NCBI RefSeq assembly: GCF_029892515.1
Contig: NZ_JARXVF010000014.1
Coordinates: forward strand, 1 to 64,000
DNA length: 64,000 nt
From: Pseudaminobacter soli (ex Li et al. 2025)
GTDB taxonomy: Bacteria > Pseudomonadota > Alphaproteobacteria > Rhizobiales > Rhizobiaceae
Direction of reading: 5' to 3'
In this document: positions 30,196 through 38,755 of the stretch, one piece after another
Numbering within the stretch: the first letter of the stretch is position 1
Layout of the letters: every line of letters begins with the position of its first letter
Program-made: the position numbers and the translations under genes
Notes under the pieces: generated by a model
Told to the model about the DNA's origin: nothing
What the model saw: the letters and a program-made list of their open reading frames with translations, nothing else
Database searches by the model: none

Positions 30196-30822
30196 ATGAC
30201 GAGCCTGAAAACCGACACTGCCCGTCTTTCGGTCATGGCCGCAGGCGTGGTCGGCGTGCTCGCCGCTGGTTTTGCGTCGGCGCCGGCTGCAGCTCAGCAA
30301 ATTCCGCAGGGCTGGTTCAAGGCCTGCTCGAAGCAGGAAGACGTGGACATCTGCAACGTGCAGAACATCTCCACCGCCGCTTCCGGTCAGCTCGTCACCG
30401 GCATCAGCCTGATCGAGCTCAAGGGCAAGATCAACCGCAAGGTCTTCCAGGTCACCGTCCCGACCGGCCGCCTCGTTCCTCCGGGCATCGGTCTGCAGAT
30501 TGATGGCGGCAAGGCGCAGAAGCTCGACTACGTGATCTGCTTCCCTGACCGTTGCGTTGCCGAAGCTCCGATGACCGACCAGCTCATCGCCACGTTCAAG
30601 AAGGGCTCGGAGCTGACGCTGACCTCCGTGAACTTCCAGAACCAGCAGAACCCGGTCAAGGTTTCGCTGCAGGGCTTCACCGGCGTGTTCGACGGCCCGG
30701 CCATGCAGCAGTCGGACCTCGAGGAGCGCCAGAAGAAGCTCCAGGAGTTCGTCTCCAAGAACAACGAGGACTTCGCCAAGAAGCTCAAGGAAGAGCAGGA
30801 CAAGGCCAAGACGGCCAACTGA
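30196..30822 (+). CDS. Invasion-associated locus B (IalB) family protein
   Basis: 208 residues: signal peptide (about 1-34, ending APAAAQQ), then the IalB domain with GWFKACSKQEDVDICNVQN and VCFPDRC-like YVICFPDRCVAEAPM. It ends in a charged coiled-coil-like tail LEERQKKLQEFVSKNNEDFA. The conserved cysteine pairs suggest disulfides in the periplasm. IalB helps Bartonella invade erythrocytes, but homologues are general in Rhizobiales and their role in free-living species is unknown. GAGAGGATTGAG precedes the start. Confidence 0.9.
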   Translation: MTSLKTDTARLSVMAAGVVGVLAAGFASAPAAAQQIPQGWFKACSKQEDVDICNVQNISTAASGQLVTGISLIELKGKINRKVFQVTVPTGRLVPPGIGLQIDGGKAQKLDYVICFPDRCVAEAPMTDQLIATFKKGSELTLTSVNFQNQQNPVKVSLQGFTGVFDGPAMQQSDLEERQKKLQEFVSKNNEDFAKKLKEEQDKAKTAN

Positions 30823-30841
30823 TCTTCAAGCCAGATACATG

Positions 30842-30870
30842 AAAAAGCGGGGTTTTAGCCCCGCTTTTTT
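30842..30870 (+). terminator. Bidirectional intrinsic terminator between ialB-like gene and hspQ
   Basis: AAAAAGCGGGG (30842-30852), loop TTTTAG, CCCCGCTTTTTT (30859-30870). The A-tract and T-tract on the two sides let it serve both convergent genes. Confidence 0.9.
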
Positions 30871-30895
30871 GTTGCCTCAAAGGCTGATGCCGATT

Positions 30896-31228
30896 TCAGT
30901 GGCGCGCCTGGCGCTTGGGTGCATAGCTGCCGTCGGCGGCCTTGTCGAAGAACTCGCGCAGCTGCGGATGCCGGATCGGATCTCCGGACTGGTCGGCGAG
31001 CAGGTTCTGCTCCGACACATAGGCGATGTATTCCGTCTCGTCGTTCTCGGCGAGCAGATGGTAGAAGGGCTGGTCCTTGCGTGGGCGAACCTCCGCTGGA
31101 ATCGCCTCGTACCATTCGTCGGTATTGTTGAACTCGGGATCGACGTCGAAAATGACGCCCCTGAAGGGGAACAAGCGGTGTCGTACCACTTGGCCGATCG
31201 CAAACTTTGCCGTCTTTTGTTCAGTCAC
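30896..31228 (-). CDS. hspQ: Heat shock protein HspQ
   Basis: 110 residues from GTG 31228 (reads MTEQKTAKFAIGQVVRHR). The YccV-like fold is plain: FPFRGVIFDVDPEFNNTDEW, then RPRKDQPFYHLLAENDETEY and YVSEQNLLAD. HspQ binds hemimethylated DNA in vitro and acts as a specificity factor for the Lon protease. The frame is open about 33 codons upstream, but similarity starts here; GGGAAT upstream is a weak binding site. Convergent with the IalB-like gene. Confidence 0.9.
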   Translation of the reverse strand: MTEQKTAKFAIGQVVRHRLFPFRGVIFDVDPEFNNTDEWYEAIPAEVRPRKDQPFYHLLAENDETEYIAYVSEQNLLADQSGDPIRHPQLREFFDKAADGSYAPKRQARH

Positions 31229-31418
31229 GTCTGCAAATTCCCGTAGCCCGGCGAGCGCCGGACGTTCCTGACCTCGAACCGTCGAGGCTTGCTGCTCGAA
31301 AGTTATTTGGCGCAGCGTTTGCAGCAATTCAATCCCGATCCGCTCGAGGCGTTCGGAAACAAGGGTTTAGCCCGTTGAATCATAGGCGAGGGATATTGTC
31401 TCGCGATGCAGGCCTCTT

Positions 31419-32645
31419 TCAGTGTGTGCCGAGGCGAGGCGGAAAGGCGTCGCGAAGCGTCGACCCGAGTGCCGCGAGGCCGCTGCCGGGTTTGAGCCCC
31501 TCGCGCATGAAGAGCGCCCGGAGCGGAGCAAATCCGCCGAGAACGCTGAGCCCCGCGCTACGCAGCAACTGGGCTGGTAGTAGGTTGGACAATAGCGACT
31601 GATTGAGCAGGCCGACCGCCCCGGTGCGAGCGAGAATATCCGGGCGGCGTCGACGGTCGTAGGTCGAAAGGGCCGACGAAGAACCCGGATCTGACCGATG
31701 ATCGGACGCGATATCCACGAGCTGCTGAACGTCGCGGATGCCGAGGTTCAGTCCTTGCGCGCCGATCGGCGGGAAGACGTGCGCGGCTTCGCCGACAAGC
31801 GCGATGCGGTTTTGCGCGAAGCGCGCCGGCAGTCGAGCCGACAGCGGATACACCTGCCGACCGGGCTCGACGGTGACCCGACCGAGCATGGATTGCATGC
31901 GCTGCTCAACGCGCATCGACAGCGTTTCGTCATCGAGCGCAACGAGTTCATCAGCGGTCTCGGGCCTTACGACCCAAACCAGGCTCGACCTGTTGCCAGG
32001 CAACGGCACCTGAGTGAAGGGGCCTGTCTCGGTATGGAATTCCGTCGAAGCAAATCCATGCTCGCGGTTGTGCGCGAAATTGATGACGAGGGCGGCCTGC
32101 GGATAGGGATGCGTGGATGTTGAGATGCCGGCCGCCTCGCGTGCTGCCGACAGGCGTCCGTCCGCGGCTACTGCCAGCGCCGCGGTAAGTGCCGTTCCAT
32201 CGGGCAGAATGGCGCGCACGCGGTCGGCTGACGGCTCCCAGCGTTCGACCATGGTTTCGTGCCACACGATGCCAGGCTGCGCCTTCACAGCCTGTTCGAG
32301 CGCATCATTGAGATGCTGGTTCGGGATGTTGAGGCCGAAATAGGGTTCGGCGATCTCAGTAGCATGGAATGTCACCACCGGGCTGCGGATCAGCCGGCGC
32401 GTCGCGTCGACAATTCGCATGGTGCGCAACGGCGCGCCATTGGGTTCGATTGCGCTCAAAACGCCGAGCGATTCCATGTATTCTAGGGCTGGAACCATGA
32501 GGGCGGTGGTGCGGCGGTCCTTGCCTGTGACGGCCGGGCCGACGAGCTGGACCGAAAAGCCTGCTCGCGCCATCGCCAGCGCGGCAATCAAACCTGCGGG
32601 ACCTGTGCCCGCAACGATGACATTGGCAGTTTCGGCAGGTTCCAT
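31419..32645 (-). CDS. UbiH/COQ6-family FAD-dependent monooxygenase
   Basis: 408 residues from ATG 32645. The FAD dinucleotide fold is NVIVAGTGPAGLIAALAMA near residue 10, and the second FAD motif is RIALVGEAAHVFPPIGAQGL, with Glu in place of the common Asp of GDAAH. The family hydroxylates the ubiquinone ring, and this protein is likely one of the two or three such enzymes of the cell. In the Rhizobiales it is often annotated ubiH/ubiF without proof of position specificity. It lies 190 nt upstream of hspQ on the same strand. Confidence 0.86.
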   Translation of the reverse strand: MEPAETANVIVAGTGPAGLIAALAMARAGFSVQLVGPAVTGKDRRTTALMVPALEYMESLGVLSAIEPNGAPLRTMRIVDATRRLIRSPVVTFHATEIAEPYFGLNIPNQHLNDALEQAVKAQPGIVWHETMVERWEPSADRVRAILPDGTALTAALAVAADGRLSAAREAAGISTSTHPYPQAALVINFAHNREHGFASTEFHTETGPFTQVPLPGNRSSLVWVVRPETADELVALDDETLSMRVEQRMQSMLGRVTVEPGRQVYPLSARLPARFAQNRIALVGEAAHVFPPIGAQGLNLGIRDVQQLVDIASDHRSDPGSSSALSTYDRRRRPDILARTGAVGLLNQSLLSNLLPAQLLRSAGLSVLGGFAPLRALFMREGLKPGSGLAALGSTLRDAFPPRLGTH

Positions 32646-32757
32646 GGCGACGCCCCATCTGCATTCACGCAAGCCGGAAACAGAGTCCGACCAGTATTCT
32701 CATATAGGTTGCGGCGATCATGTTGATCAACGTGACGATTCAGCCCATCGATTGGTG

Positions 32758-33651
32758 ATGAACAACAAGATTGACGGTTTCGACAATCTCGATCGTGCTG
32801 GGCGTGCAACAGGGACGATCGCGCGCCATCCGCGCGAGGCGGTGTACCTTCTCCTGGGACTGGGTATCGCTCTGTCGTGGACGTTGCTTGCCGTCATGGC
32901 GTTACGGGGGGCCGAGCTTCGCGTGCCGGGCAGCGGCGCTCCGGGCGACTTTCTGATGCGCATGCTGCCCGATCTGCCGTTACCGGCTTTTCTCGACCGG
33001 TTTTTCATGCTGTGCCTGACACCGGCACCGTTCGGCAGCTTCGCGCTGGAAACATTTTTCGCGTTGACGCTGATGTGGGTGCTGATGTCGGTCGCGATGA
33101 TGTTGCCATCGGCGGCGCCAATGATCCGGATCTATTGCGAGATCGCCGATACCGCTCGCCTGAAAGGCGAGCCAGTGGTTCATCCCTTGGTGCTCGTCGG
33201 AGGGTATCTGTCCGCCTGGCTGGCCGCATCGATACTGTTTTCAGGCCTGTCGCTCGCAGTCCAGGTCGCATCAGCAGGGCAGCCGGGCGCTCCGCTCGCA
33301 GGCCTGGCCGGTGGCGTCGCGCTTGGCATTGCTGGGCTCTATCAGTTCAGTTCGCTCAAACAGGCCTGCCTGAAGAAGTGCCGCAACCCGTTCTCGATCC
33401 TCTTTGCCCGCTGGAGCGCCAAGCCATCGCGTATTTTCAAGCTCGGCCTGGAGCAAGGCATCTGGTGCCTGGGTTGCTGCTGGGCGCTGATGCTGGTGAT
33501 GTTTGCCGTCGGCATCATGAATTTGTTTTGGATGGCGCTGATTGCGCTGTTTACGCTGGTCGAAAAACAAGGAACAAAGCGCCTTCCAACGCGGCTCGCG
33601 GGTGCGATACTGCTTGTGTGGGCGGTTGTGCTTCTAGTAAGTTCCGCCTGA
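32758..33651 (+). CDS. DUF2182 membrane protein (predicted metal-binding)
   Basis: 297 residues with about six or seven membrane helices. Family hallmarks are YQFSSLKQACLKKCRNP and the WCLGCCWALMLVMFAVGIMN helix followed by an EK pair. The clustered Cys and Met in membrane segments fit the COG description as a metal-binding integral membrane protein; the metal and activity are not known. Start ATG 32758 (MNNKIDGFDNLDRAG). It lies 19 nt before a DUF1326 gene, a pairing seen widely, so the two likely work together. Confidence 0.88.
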   Translation: MNNKIDGFDNLDRAGRATGTIARHPREAVYLLLGLGIALSWTLLAVMALRGAELRVPGSGAPGDFLMRMLPDLPLPAFLDRFFMLCLTPAPFGSFALETFFALTLMWVLMSVAMMLPSAAPMIRIYCEIADTARLKGEPVVHPLVLVGGYLSAWLAASILFSGLSLAVQVASAGQPGAPLAGLAGGVALGIAGLYQFSSLKQACLKKCRNPFSILFARWSAKPSRIFKLGLEQGIWCLGCCWALMLVMFAVGIMNLFWMALIALFTLVEKQGTKRLPTRLAGAILLVWAVVLLVSSA

Positions 33652-33670
33652 CCGGGAAGGGGGACATTCC

Positions 33671-34285
33671 ATGGCCGACCAAAGCTGGGCGATGAAAGGG
33701 GAATTGGTACTCTCCTGTAACTGCACAGTTTTCTGTCCTTGCGTGCTGTCGCTCGGCAATCATCCTCCCACAGAGGGCTATTGCCAGACCTGGGCCGGAT
33801 TCCGCGTCGATGCCGGCCATTACGGCGATGTCGATCTCTCGGGTCTCAACCTCGGGTTGGTAATGGAAATCCCCGGCTATATGAGCCGCGGTAACTGGAC
33901 GGCCGGCCTGTTCATTGACAAGCGCGCTTCGATCTATGCCGTAAAGGCATTCACCAAGATCTTCACCGGCAAGGCCGGCGGCACCACGTCGCTGCTTTCG
34001 ATCCTCGTCGGGAATTTTCTCGGTGTCGAACAGGTTCCGATCAGCTATGAGACGCAGGACAAGACGCGCATCTTCCAGATTCCGAAGATCATCGATGGTG
34101 CGGTGACGCCGATCCCCGGTAAGAGCAGGGAAGGCGACACGGTCATCTCCAACTCGGAGTATTGGATCGCGCCCGAGATCATCGTGGCCAAGTCCGACAA
34201 GAGCAGGATGCGCGCCTTCGGCCGAAATTGGAATTTTGCCGGCCGTTCGGCCGAAATCTGCAAACTGGACTGGCGAGGCCCGTGA
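33671..34285 (+). CDS. DUF1326 protein
   Basis: 204 residues without a clear signal peptide. The N-terminus has the motif SCNCTVFCPCVLSLG, a CxCx3-4CPC cluster that could bind a soft metal such as copper; this is inference. The rest (YCQTWAGFRVDAGHYGDVDL, then SNSEYWIAPEIIVA) matches the DUF1326 family. It is the usual partner of DUF2182. GGAAGGGGG precedes the ATG. The last four bases overlap the pcs start. Confidence 0.87.
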   Translation: MADQSWAMKGELVLSCNCTVFCPCVLSLGNHPPTEGYCQTWAGFRVDAGHYGDVDLSGLNLGLVMEIPGYMSRGNWTAGLFIDKRASIYAVKAFTKIFTGKAGGTTSLLSILVGNFLGVEQVPISYETQDKTRIFQIPKIIDGAVTPIPGKSREGDTVISNSEYWIAPEIIVAKSDKSRMRAFGRNWNFAGRSAEICKLDWRGP

Positions 34286-35004
34286 AACCCAAAAAAGTTA
34301 CCTGGCCGCAAGCAAAGGCCTTTTCCGTTCATCTGCTGACCGCTTCCGGTTCGTTCCTTGCCTTCCTGTCCCTGGTGGCGGCAAGCGAACAGCGCTGGAC
34401 GGCGATGTTCTGGTGGCTGGGGCTTGCGCTCTTCGTTGACGGCATCGATGGCCCGATCGCACGCAAGCTCGAGGTCAAGGAGGTGTTGCCGACCTGGTCC
34501 GGCGAGCTGCTCGACAACATCATCGATTACGTCACCTACGTGCTCATCCCGGCCTTTGCGCTCTATCAGCGCGGCTTCATGGGGGATCGCCTGTCGTTCC
34601 TGTCCGCGGCGTTGATCGTGGTTACGAGCGCGATCTACTATGCCGACACTGGCATGAAGACGAAGGAGAACTTCTTCAAAGGGTTCCCCGTCGTCTGGAA
34701 CATGCTCGTGTTCACGCTATTTGTCATTCAGCCGGGCGAATGGGTGTCCTTCGCCGTCGTCTTGGTTGCGGCTGTCATGACCTTCGTGCCGATGTATTTT
34801 CTTCACCCCGTCCGCGTTAAGCGGCTGCGCGAGATAAATCTCGCGGTATTCCTTGCCTGGTGCGCCTTCGGCGCCATCGCTCTGGCGCAGGCCATGGATG
34901 CAAGCGAGTTCGTCAAGGTCGGCATCGCGGTGACCGGCATTTATCTGTTCTTCATTGGGGGCGTCATGCAGTTTTTCCCCAAACTCGGTGCCAAGAGGAC
35001 CTGA
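34282..35004 (+). CDS. pcs: Phosphatidylcholine synthase
   Basis: 240 residues from GTG 34282. The CDP-alcohol phosphotransferase motif is complete: DGPIAR, eight to nine residues, G, three residues, D, three residues, D in DGIDGPIARKLEV followed by SGELLDNIIDYV. It condenses choline with CDP-diacylglycerol at the inner membrane in one step, a pathway typical of rhizobia, Brucella and relatives. About seven or eight membrane helices. The GTGA overlap with the DUF1326 gene means translation is coupled, an unexpected partnership. Confidence 0.94.
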   Translation: MKPKKVTWPQAKAFSVHLLTASGSFLAFLSLVAASEQRWTAMFWWLGLALFVDGIDGPIARKLEVKEVLPTWSGELLDNIIDYVTYVLIPAFALYQRGFMGDRLSFLSAALIVVTSAIYYADTGMKTKENFFKGFPVVWNMLVFTLFVIQPGEWVSFAVVLVAAVMTFVPMYFLHPVRVKRLREINLAVFLAWCAFGAIALAQAMDASEFVKVGIAVTGIYLFFIGGVMQFFPKLGAKRT

Positions 35005-35006
35005 CA

Positions 35007-35984
35007 ATGTCCAAAGCCGTTCGCATTCATGCCAATGGCGGTCCGGAAGTACTCGTTTATGAAGATGTCGATCCGGGCCGTCCCGGCCCTGGAGAGGTTC
35101 TTGTCCGCCACACTGCAATCGGTCTGAACTTCGTCGACACTTATTTTCGCAGCGGCCTTTATCCGCCGCCGGCAGGCCTGCCTTTGATTCCCGGCAGCGA
35201 GGCGGCTGGCGTGGTTGAGCGGACCGGCGAGGGCGTCGACTGGCTCCACAAAGGAGACCGGGTTGCCTATTTCACGGCTCTTGGCGCGTATAGCGAAGAA
35301 CGCGTGATAGCGGCCGACAGGCTGGTGAAAATTCCGGACGGCATTAGCGACGAGCAGGCAGCCGCGATGATGCTGAAGGGCATGACCGCCGAATATCTGC
35401 TGCTTCGCACCTTCAAGGTGAAGCCGGGCGACATCGTGCTTTACCATGCGGCCGCGGGCGGGGTTGGGTTGATCTTCGGGCAGTGGGCAAAGCATCTTGG
35501 CGCCACCGTCATCGGTACGGCGAGTTCGCCGGAAAAGATCGCGCTCGCCAAATCGCACGGCTTCGACCATGTCATCAACTACCGCGAAAAGGATTTCGTC
35601 GCCGAAGTGAAGGAGATCACCGGCGGCAAGCGCTGCGACGTCGTCTATGATTCGGTCGGCAAGGATACATTCCCGGGGTCGCTCGATTGCCTCAGGCCGA
35701 TGGGCATGTTCGTCAGCTTTGGTCAGTCCTCCGGACCGATCCCGCCTTTCGACATGTCCATCCTGTCGCAGAAGGGCGCGCTCTATGCGACCAGGCCCAC
35801 GCTCTTCGTCTACAACGCCAAGCGCGAGGATCTCGAGGCCTCCGCCAAGGGCCTGTTCGATGTGGTTTCCAGTGGCGCCGTCAAGATCATCATCAATCAG
35901 CGCTATCCGTTGAGCGAGGCTGCCAAGGCGCAGAGCGATCTCGAAGGCCGGAAAACCACGGGGACTACGATCCTTATACCCTGA
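35007..35984 (+). CDS. qor: Quinone oxidoreductase (zinc-free MDR family)
   Basis: 325 residues starting MSKAVRIHANGGPEVLVYED. The NADPH site is YHAAAGGVGLIFGQWAKHLG (about 147-166) and the Qor signature GVVERTGEGVDWLHKGDRVA is present; the zinc ligands of alcohol dehydrogenases are missing. It reduces quinones one electron at a time with NADPH in the cytoplasm. Two bases separate it from pcs, so it is in the same operon as the DUF2182 gene. Confidence 0.92.
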   Translation: MSKAVRIHANGGPEVLVYEDVDPGRPGPGEVLVRHTAIGLNFVDTYFRSGLYPPPAGLPLIPGSEAAGVVERTGEGVDWLHKGDRVAYFTALGAYSEERVIAADRLVKIPDGISDEQAAAMMLKGMTAEYLLLRTFKVKPGDIVLYHAAAGGVGLIFGQWAKHLGATVIGTASSPEKIALAKSHGFDHVINYREKDFVAEVKEITGGKRCDVVYDSVGKDTFPGSLDCLRPMGMFVSFGQSSGPIPPFDMSILSQKGALYATRPTLFVYNAKREDLEASAKGLFDVVSSGAVKIIINQRYPLSEAAKAQSDLEGRKTTGTTILIP

Positions 35985-36083
35985 AATTCTTGAAGGAGTT
36001 TCAAGATTCACCGCGCTTTGCGTTGTCCAAAGCGCGCGCATACGCTAAGGCCGGGAACATAAAAACATATCAATGGGGGCCTC

Positions 36084-37655
36084 GTGACGACGACCCTGGA
36101 GACGTCAAGCGCCAACCTCTTGGAGGTTCGCGGGCTGACGAAAGTCTTTGGCGCGCTGAAAGCTTGCGACAACATCGATCTCACCATAGCCAAGGGTGAA
36201 ATCCATGCGCTGTTGGGCGAGAACGGCGCTGGCAAATCCACGCTCGTGAAAATGCTGTTCGGCACGCTCGAGCCGAACGCCGGCGAGATTCGCTGGGACG
36301 GCCAGCCGGTCCGGATCGCCAACCCGCATGCCGCGAGAAAGCTCGGCATCGGCATGGTCTTCCAGCATTTCTCGCTGTTCGACGCGCTGAGCGCGGCCGA
36401 GAACATCGCCCTGTCGCTCGACGACAAGACGCCGATTTCGACGATCGCCGCCAAGGCAAAGGCGCTGTCCTACAGCTATGGCCTGCCGCTCGATCCGTAT
36501 TCTTTGGTTGGCGACCTTTCGGTTGGCGAACGTCAGCGCATCGAGATCATCCGTTGCCTCTTGCAGGCGCCGGAGCTGATCATTCTCGATGAGCCGACCG
36601 CGGTTCTTACGCCGCAGGAAGCCGACAAGCTGTTCGAGACGCTCGAGCGCCTGCGCTCCGAGGGCAAATCGATCCTCTACATTTCGCACCGGCTGGAAGA
36701 GGTCAAACGCATGTGCGACCGCGCCACCGTGCTGCGTCACGGCAAGGTCGTCGGCCACTGCGACCCGCGCAAGGAAACCGCGGCTTCGCTGGCGCGGATG
36801 ATGGTCGGCAGCGAGGTGCAGGCCGTTGTTCGCACGCCCGTCGAGGGTGCCGACAAGGCGACGGTGCTTCTCAAGGTGAAGAACCTGTCGCGGACTCCCG
36901 CGACGCCGTTTTCGATCCCGCTCAGAAACATCAACATCGACGTCAAGGCCGGCGAAGTCATCGGCGTTGCTGGTGTTGCCGGCAATGGCCAAGGCGAGTT
37001 CTTCGAGGCGGTTTCGGGCGAAGTGCGGCAGGCGGAAGCCGGCACTGTTCGCATTCGCGGCAAGGATGCCGGCACTCTGTCGATTACCGGACGTCGCCTG
37101 CTGGGAGCGGCTTTCGTGCCGGAGGAGCGGCTCGGACATGGCGCCGCGCCGCGCATGAAGCTCTCCGAGAACCTGCTGCTTTCGCGCTATGCCACCGACA
37201 AAAGGGCCTTTCTGGGCGCGGCCGGCGTGATCCATGACGGCGCCGTGGCCGCTGCATCGCAGCGCATCGTAGAAGCCATGGATGTGCGCAAGAGCGGAAC
37301 CGACCCGGAAGCCGCCTCGCTCTCCGGCGGCAATTTGCAGAAGTTCATCATCGGCCGCGAACTCGACCGCCAGCCGGCGGTGATGGTCGTCAATCAGCCG
37401 ACATGGGGCGTCGACGCGGGCGCGGCCGCACGCATCCGGCAATCGCTGATCGAGCTTGCCCGCAGCGGCTCGGCGGTGCTGGTCATCAGCCAGGATCTGG
37501 ATGAGCTGTTCGAAATCTCGGACGCGATTGCCGTCATGCACAACGGCGAAATGTCAAAGCCAATTCCGATAGCCGAGGCGACGCTGGAAAAGATCGGCCT
37601 GCTGATGGGCGGCGCCGAACCCGGTCACGTCGAACATGTGGCGGAGCCAGCCTGA
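36084..37655 (+). CDS. Nucleoside-type ABC transporter ATP-binding protein (two ABC domains)
   Basis: 523 residues from GTG 36084; an ATG at 36073 hits a stop at once, and GGGGG at 36075-36079 is the binding site. The first ABC domain has Walker A GENGAGKSTLVKML and signature LSVGERQRIEI; the second has a degenerate P-loop GVAGNGQGEFFEAV and signature LSGGNLQKFIIGREL. This tandem layout is that of RbsA/NupA-type importers. With the two permeases and the BMP-family binder it forms a complete purine-nucleoside-type system. It overlaps the first permease by one base. Confidence 0.93.
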   Translation: MTTTLETSSANLLEVRGLTKVFGALKACDNIDLTIAKGEIHALLGENGAGKSTLVKMLFGTLEPNAGEIRWDGQPVRIANPHAARKLGIGMVFQHFSLFDALSAAENIALSLDDKTPISTIAAKAKALSYSYGLPLDPYSLVGDLSVGERQRIEIIRCLLQAPELIILDEPTAVLTPQEADKLFETLERLRSEGKSILYISHRLEEVKRMCDRATVLRHGKVVGHCDPRKETAASLARMMVGSEVQAVVRTPVEGADKATVLLKVKNLSRTPATPFSIPLRNINIDVKAGEVIGVAGVAGNGQGEFFEAVSGEVRQAEAGTVRIRGKDAGTLSITGRRLLGAAFVPEERLGHGAAPRMKLSENLLLSRYATDKRAFLGAAGVIHDGAVAAASQRIVEAMDVRKSGTDPEAASLSGGNLQKFIIGRELDRQPAVMVVNQPTWGVDAGAAARIRQSLIELARSGSAVLVISQDLDELFEISDAIAVMHNGEMSKPIPIAEATLEKIGLLMGGAEPGHVEHVAEPA

Positions 37656-38755
37656 TGCGCATCGAACTCGTCAAACGTCCGCAACAATCCAAACTGTTCA
37701 GCGCCCTGTCGCCCTTCATCGCACTGGTACTTACCCTGGTGGCCGGCGCGATCATGTTCTCGATGCTCGGCAAGAGCCCGCTCGACGCGCTCTACTACTA
37801 CTTTGTCGATCCGCTCCGCGAGGTCTGGTCGCTGCATGAGCTGGCAATCAAGGCCGCGCCGCTGATCCTTATCGCGGTCGGGTTGTCGGTCTGCTTCCTG
37901 TCGAACAACTGGAACATCGGCGCCGAGGGGCAGTTCATTGCCGGCGCGCTGGCGGGCTCGATCCTGCCGGTGATGTACCCGGATTTCCAGAGCTGGGTCG
38001 TCCTGCCGCTGATGCTGATCATGGGCATGATGGGCGGCGCGGCATATGCGGCTGTTCCGGCCCTCCTGAAGACGCGCTTCAATACCAATGAAATCCTGAC
38101 CAGCCTTATGCTGGTCTATGTTGCGCAGCTGTTCCTCGACTGGGTGGTGCGCGGTCCCTGGCGCAACCCGGCTGGCATGAACTTCCCTGAAACCCGGGAT
38201 TTCCACCAATACGCCATTTTGCCGGAAATCTGGTCGGCGTCGGGCAGGGCGCATTGGGGCTTTGTCTTTGCGCTGGTTGCTGCCGTGATCGTGTGGTTCA
38301 TGCTGACGCGTACCCTGCGCGGCTTTGAGGTGAAGGTTCTGGGCCAGAGCCCGAGGGCGGGGCGTTTCGCCGGTTTCTCCTCGTCGCAGATGGTGTTCTT
38401 CGCCTTCATCGTTTCGGGGGCGTTGGCTGGCCTTGCCGGCATTTCCGAAGTGTCCGGCGCGATCGGACAGCTGCGGCCGACGATTTCGCCCGGCTATGGC
38501 TTTACGGCAATCATCGTGGCGTTCCTCGGCAGGCTCAACCCGCTTGGGATCATCGCGGCAGGCCTTATCCTTGCCCTGTCCTATCTCGGGGGTGAAGCGG
38601 CGCAGATCTCCATCGGCGTGTCCGACAAGGTCGTGCGCGCCTTCCAGGGATTGCTGCTGTTCTTTGTCCTGGGTGCCGACACGCTGATCCATTATCGCAT
38701 CCGCTTCGTCGGTTCTCCGCCCCGCAACGCGGAGGTTTCCCATGGGAATGCTTGA
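37655..38755 (+). CDS. ABC transporter permease (BPD_transp_2), first subunit
   Basis: 366 residues with about nine to ten helices. Motifs such as LSNNWNIGAEGQFIAGALAG and ARFAGFSSSQMV-like GRFAGFSSSQMVFFAFIVSG identify the NupB/YufP-type permease of BMP-dependent importers. Start ATG 37655 shares a base with the ATPase stop, and its end overlaps the second permease by 14 bases. One half of the transmembrane channel for nucleosides or related ligands. Confidence 0.92.
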   Translation: MRIELVKRPQQSKLFSALSPFIALVLTLVAGAIMFSMLGKSPLDALYYYFVDPLREVWSLHELAIKAAPLILIAVGLSVCFLSNNWNIGAEGQFIAGALAGSILPVMYPDFQSWVVLPLMLIMGMMGGAAYAAVPALLKTRFNTNEILTSLMLVYVAQLFLDWVVRGPWRNPAGMNFPETRDFHQYAILPEIWSASGRAHWGFVFALVAAVIVWFMLTRTLRGFEVKVLGQSPRAGRFAGFSSSQMVFFAFIVSGALAGLAGISEVSGAIGQLRPTISPGYGFTAIIVAFLGRLNPLGIIAAGLILALSYLGGEAAQISIGVSDKVVRAFQGLLLFFVLGADTLIHYRIRFVGSPPRNAEVSHGNA

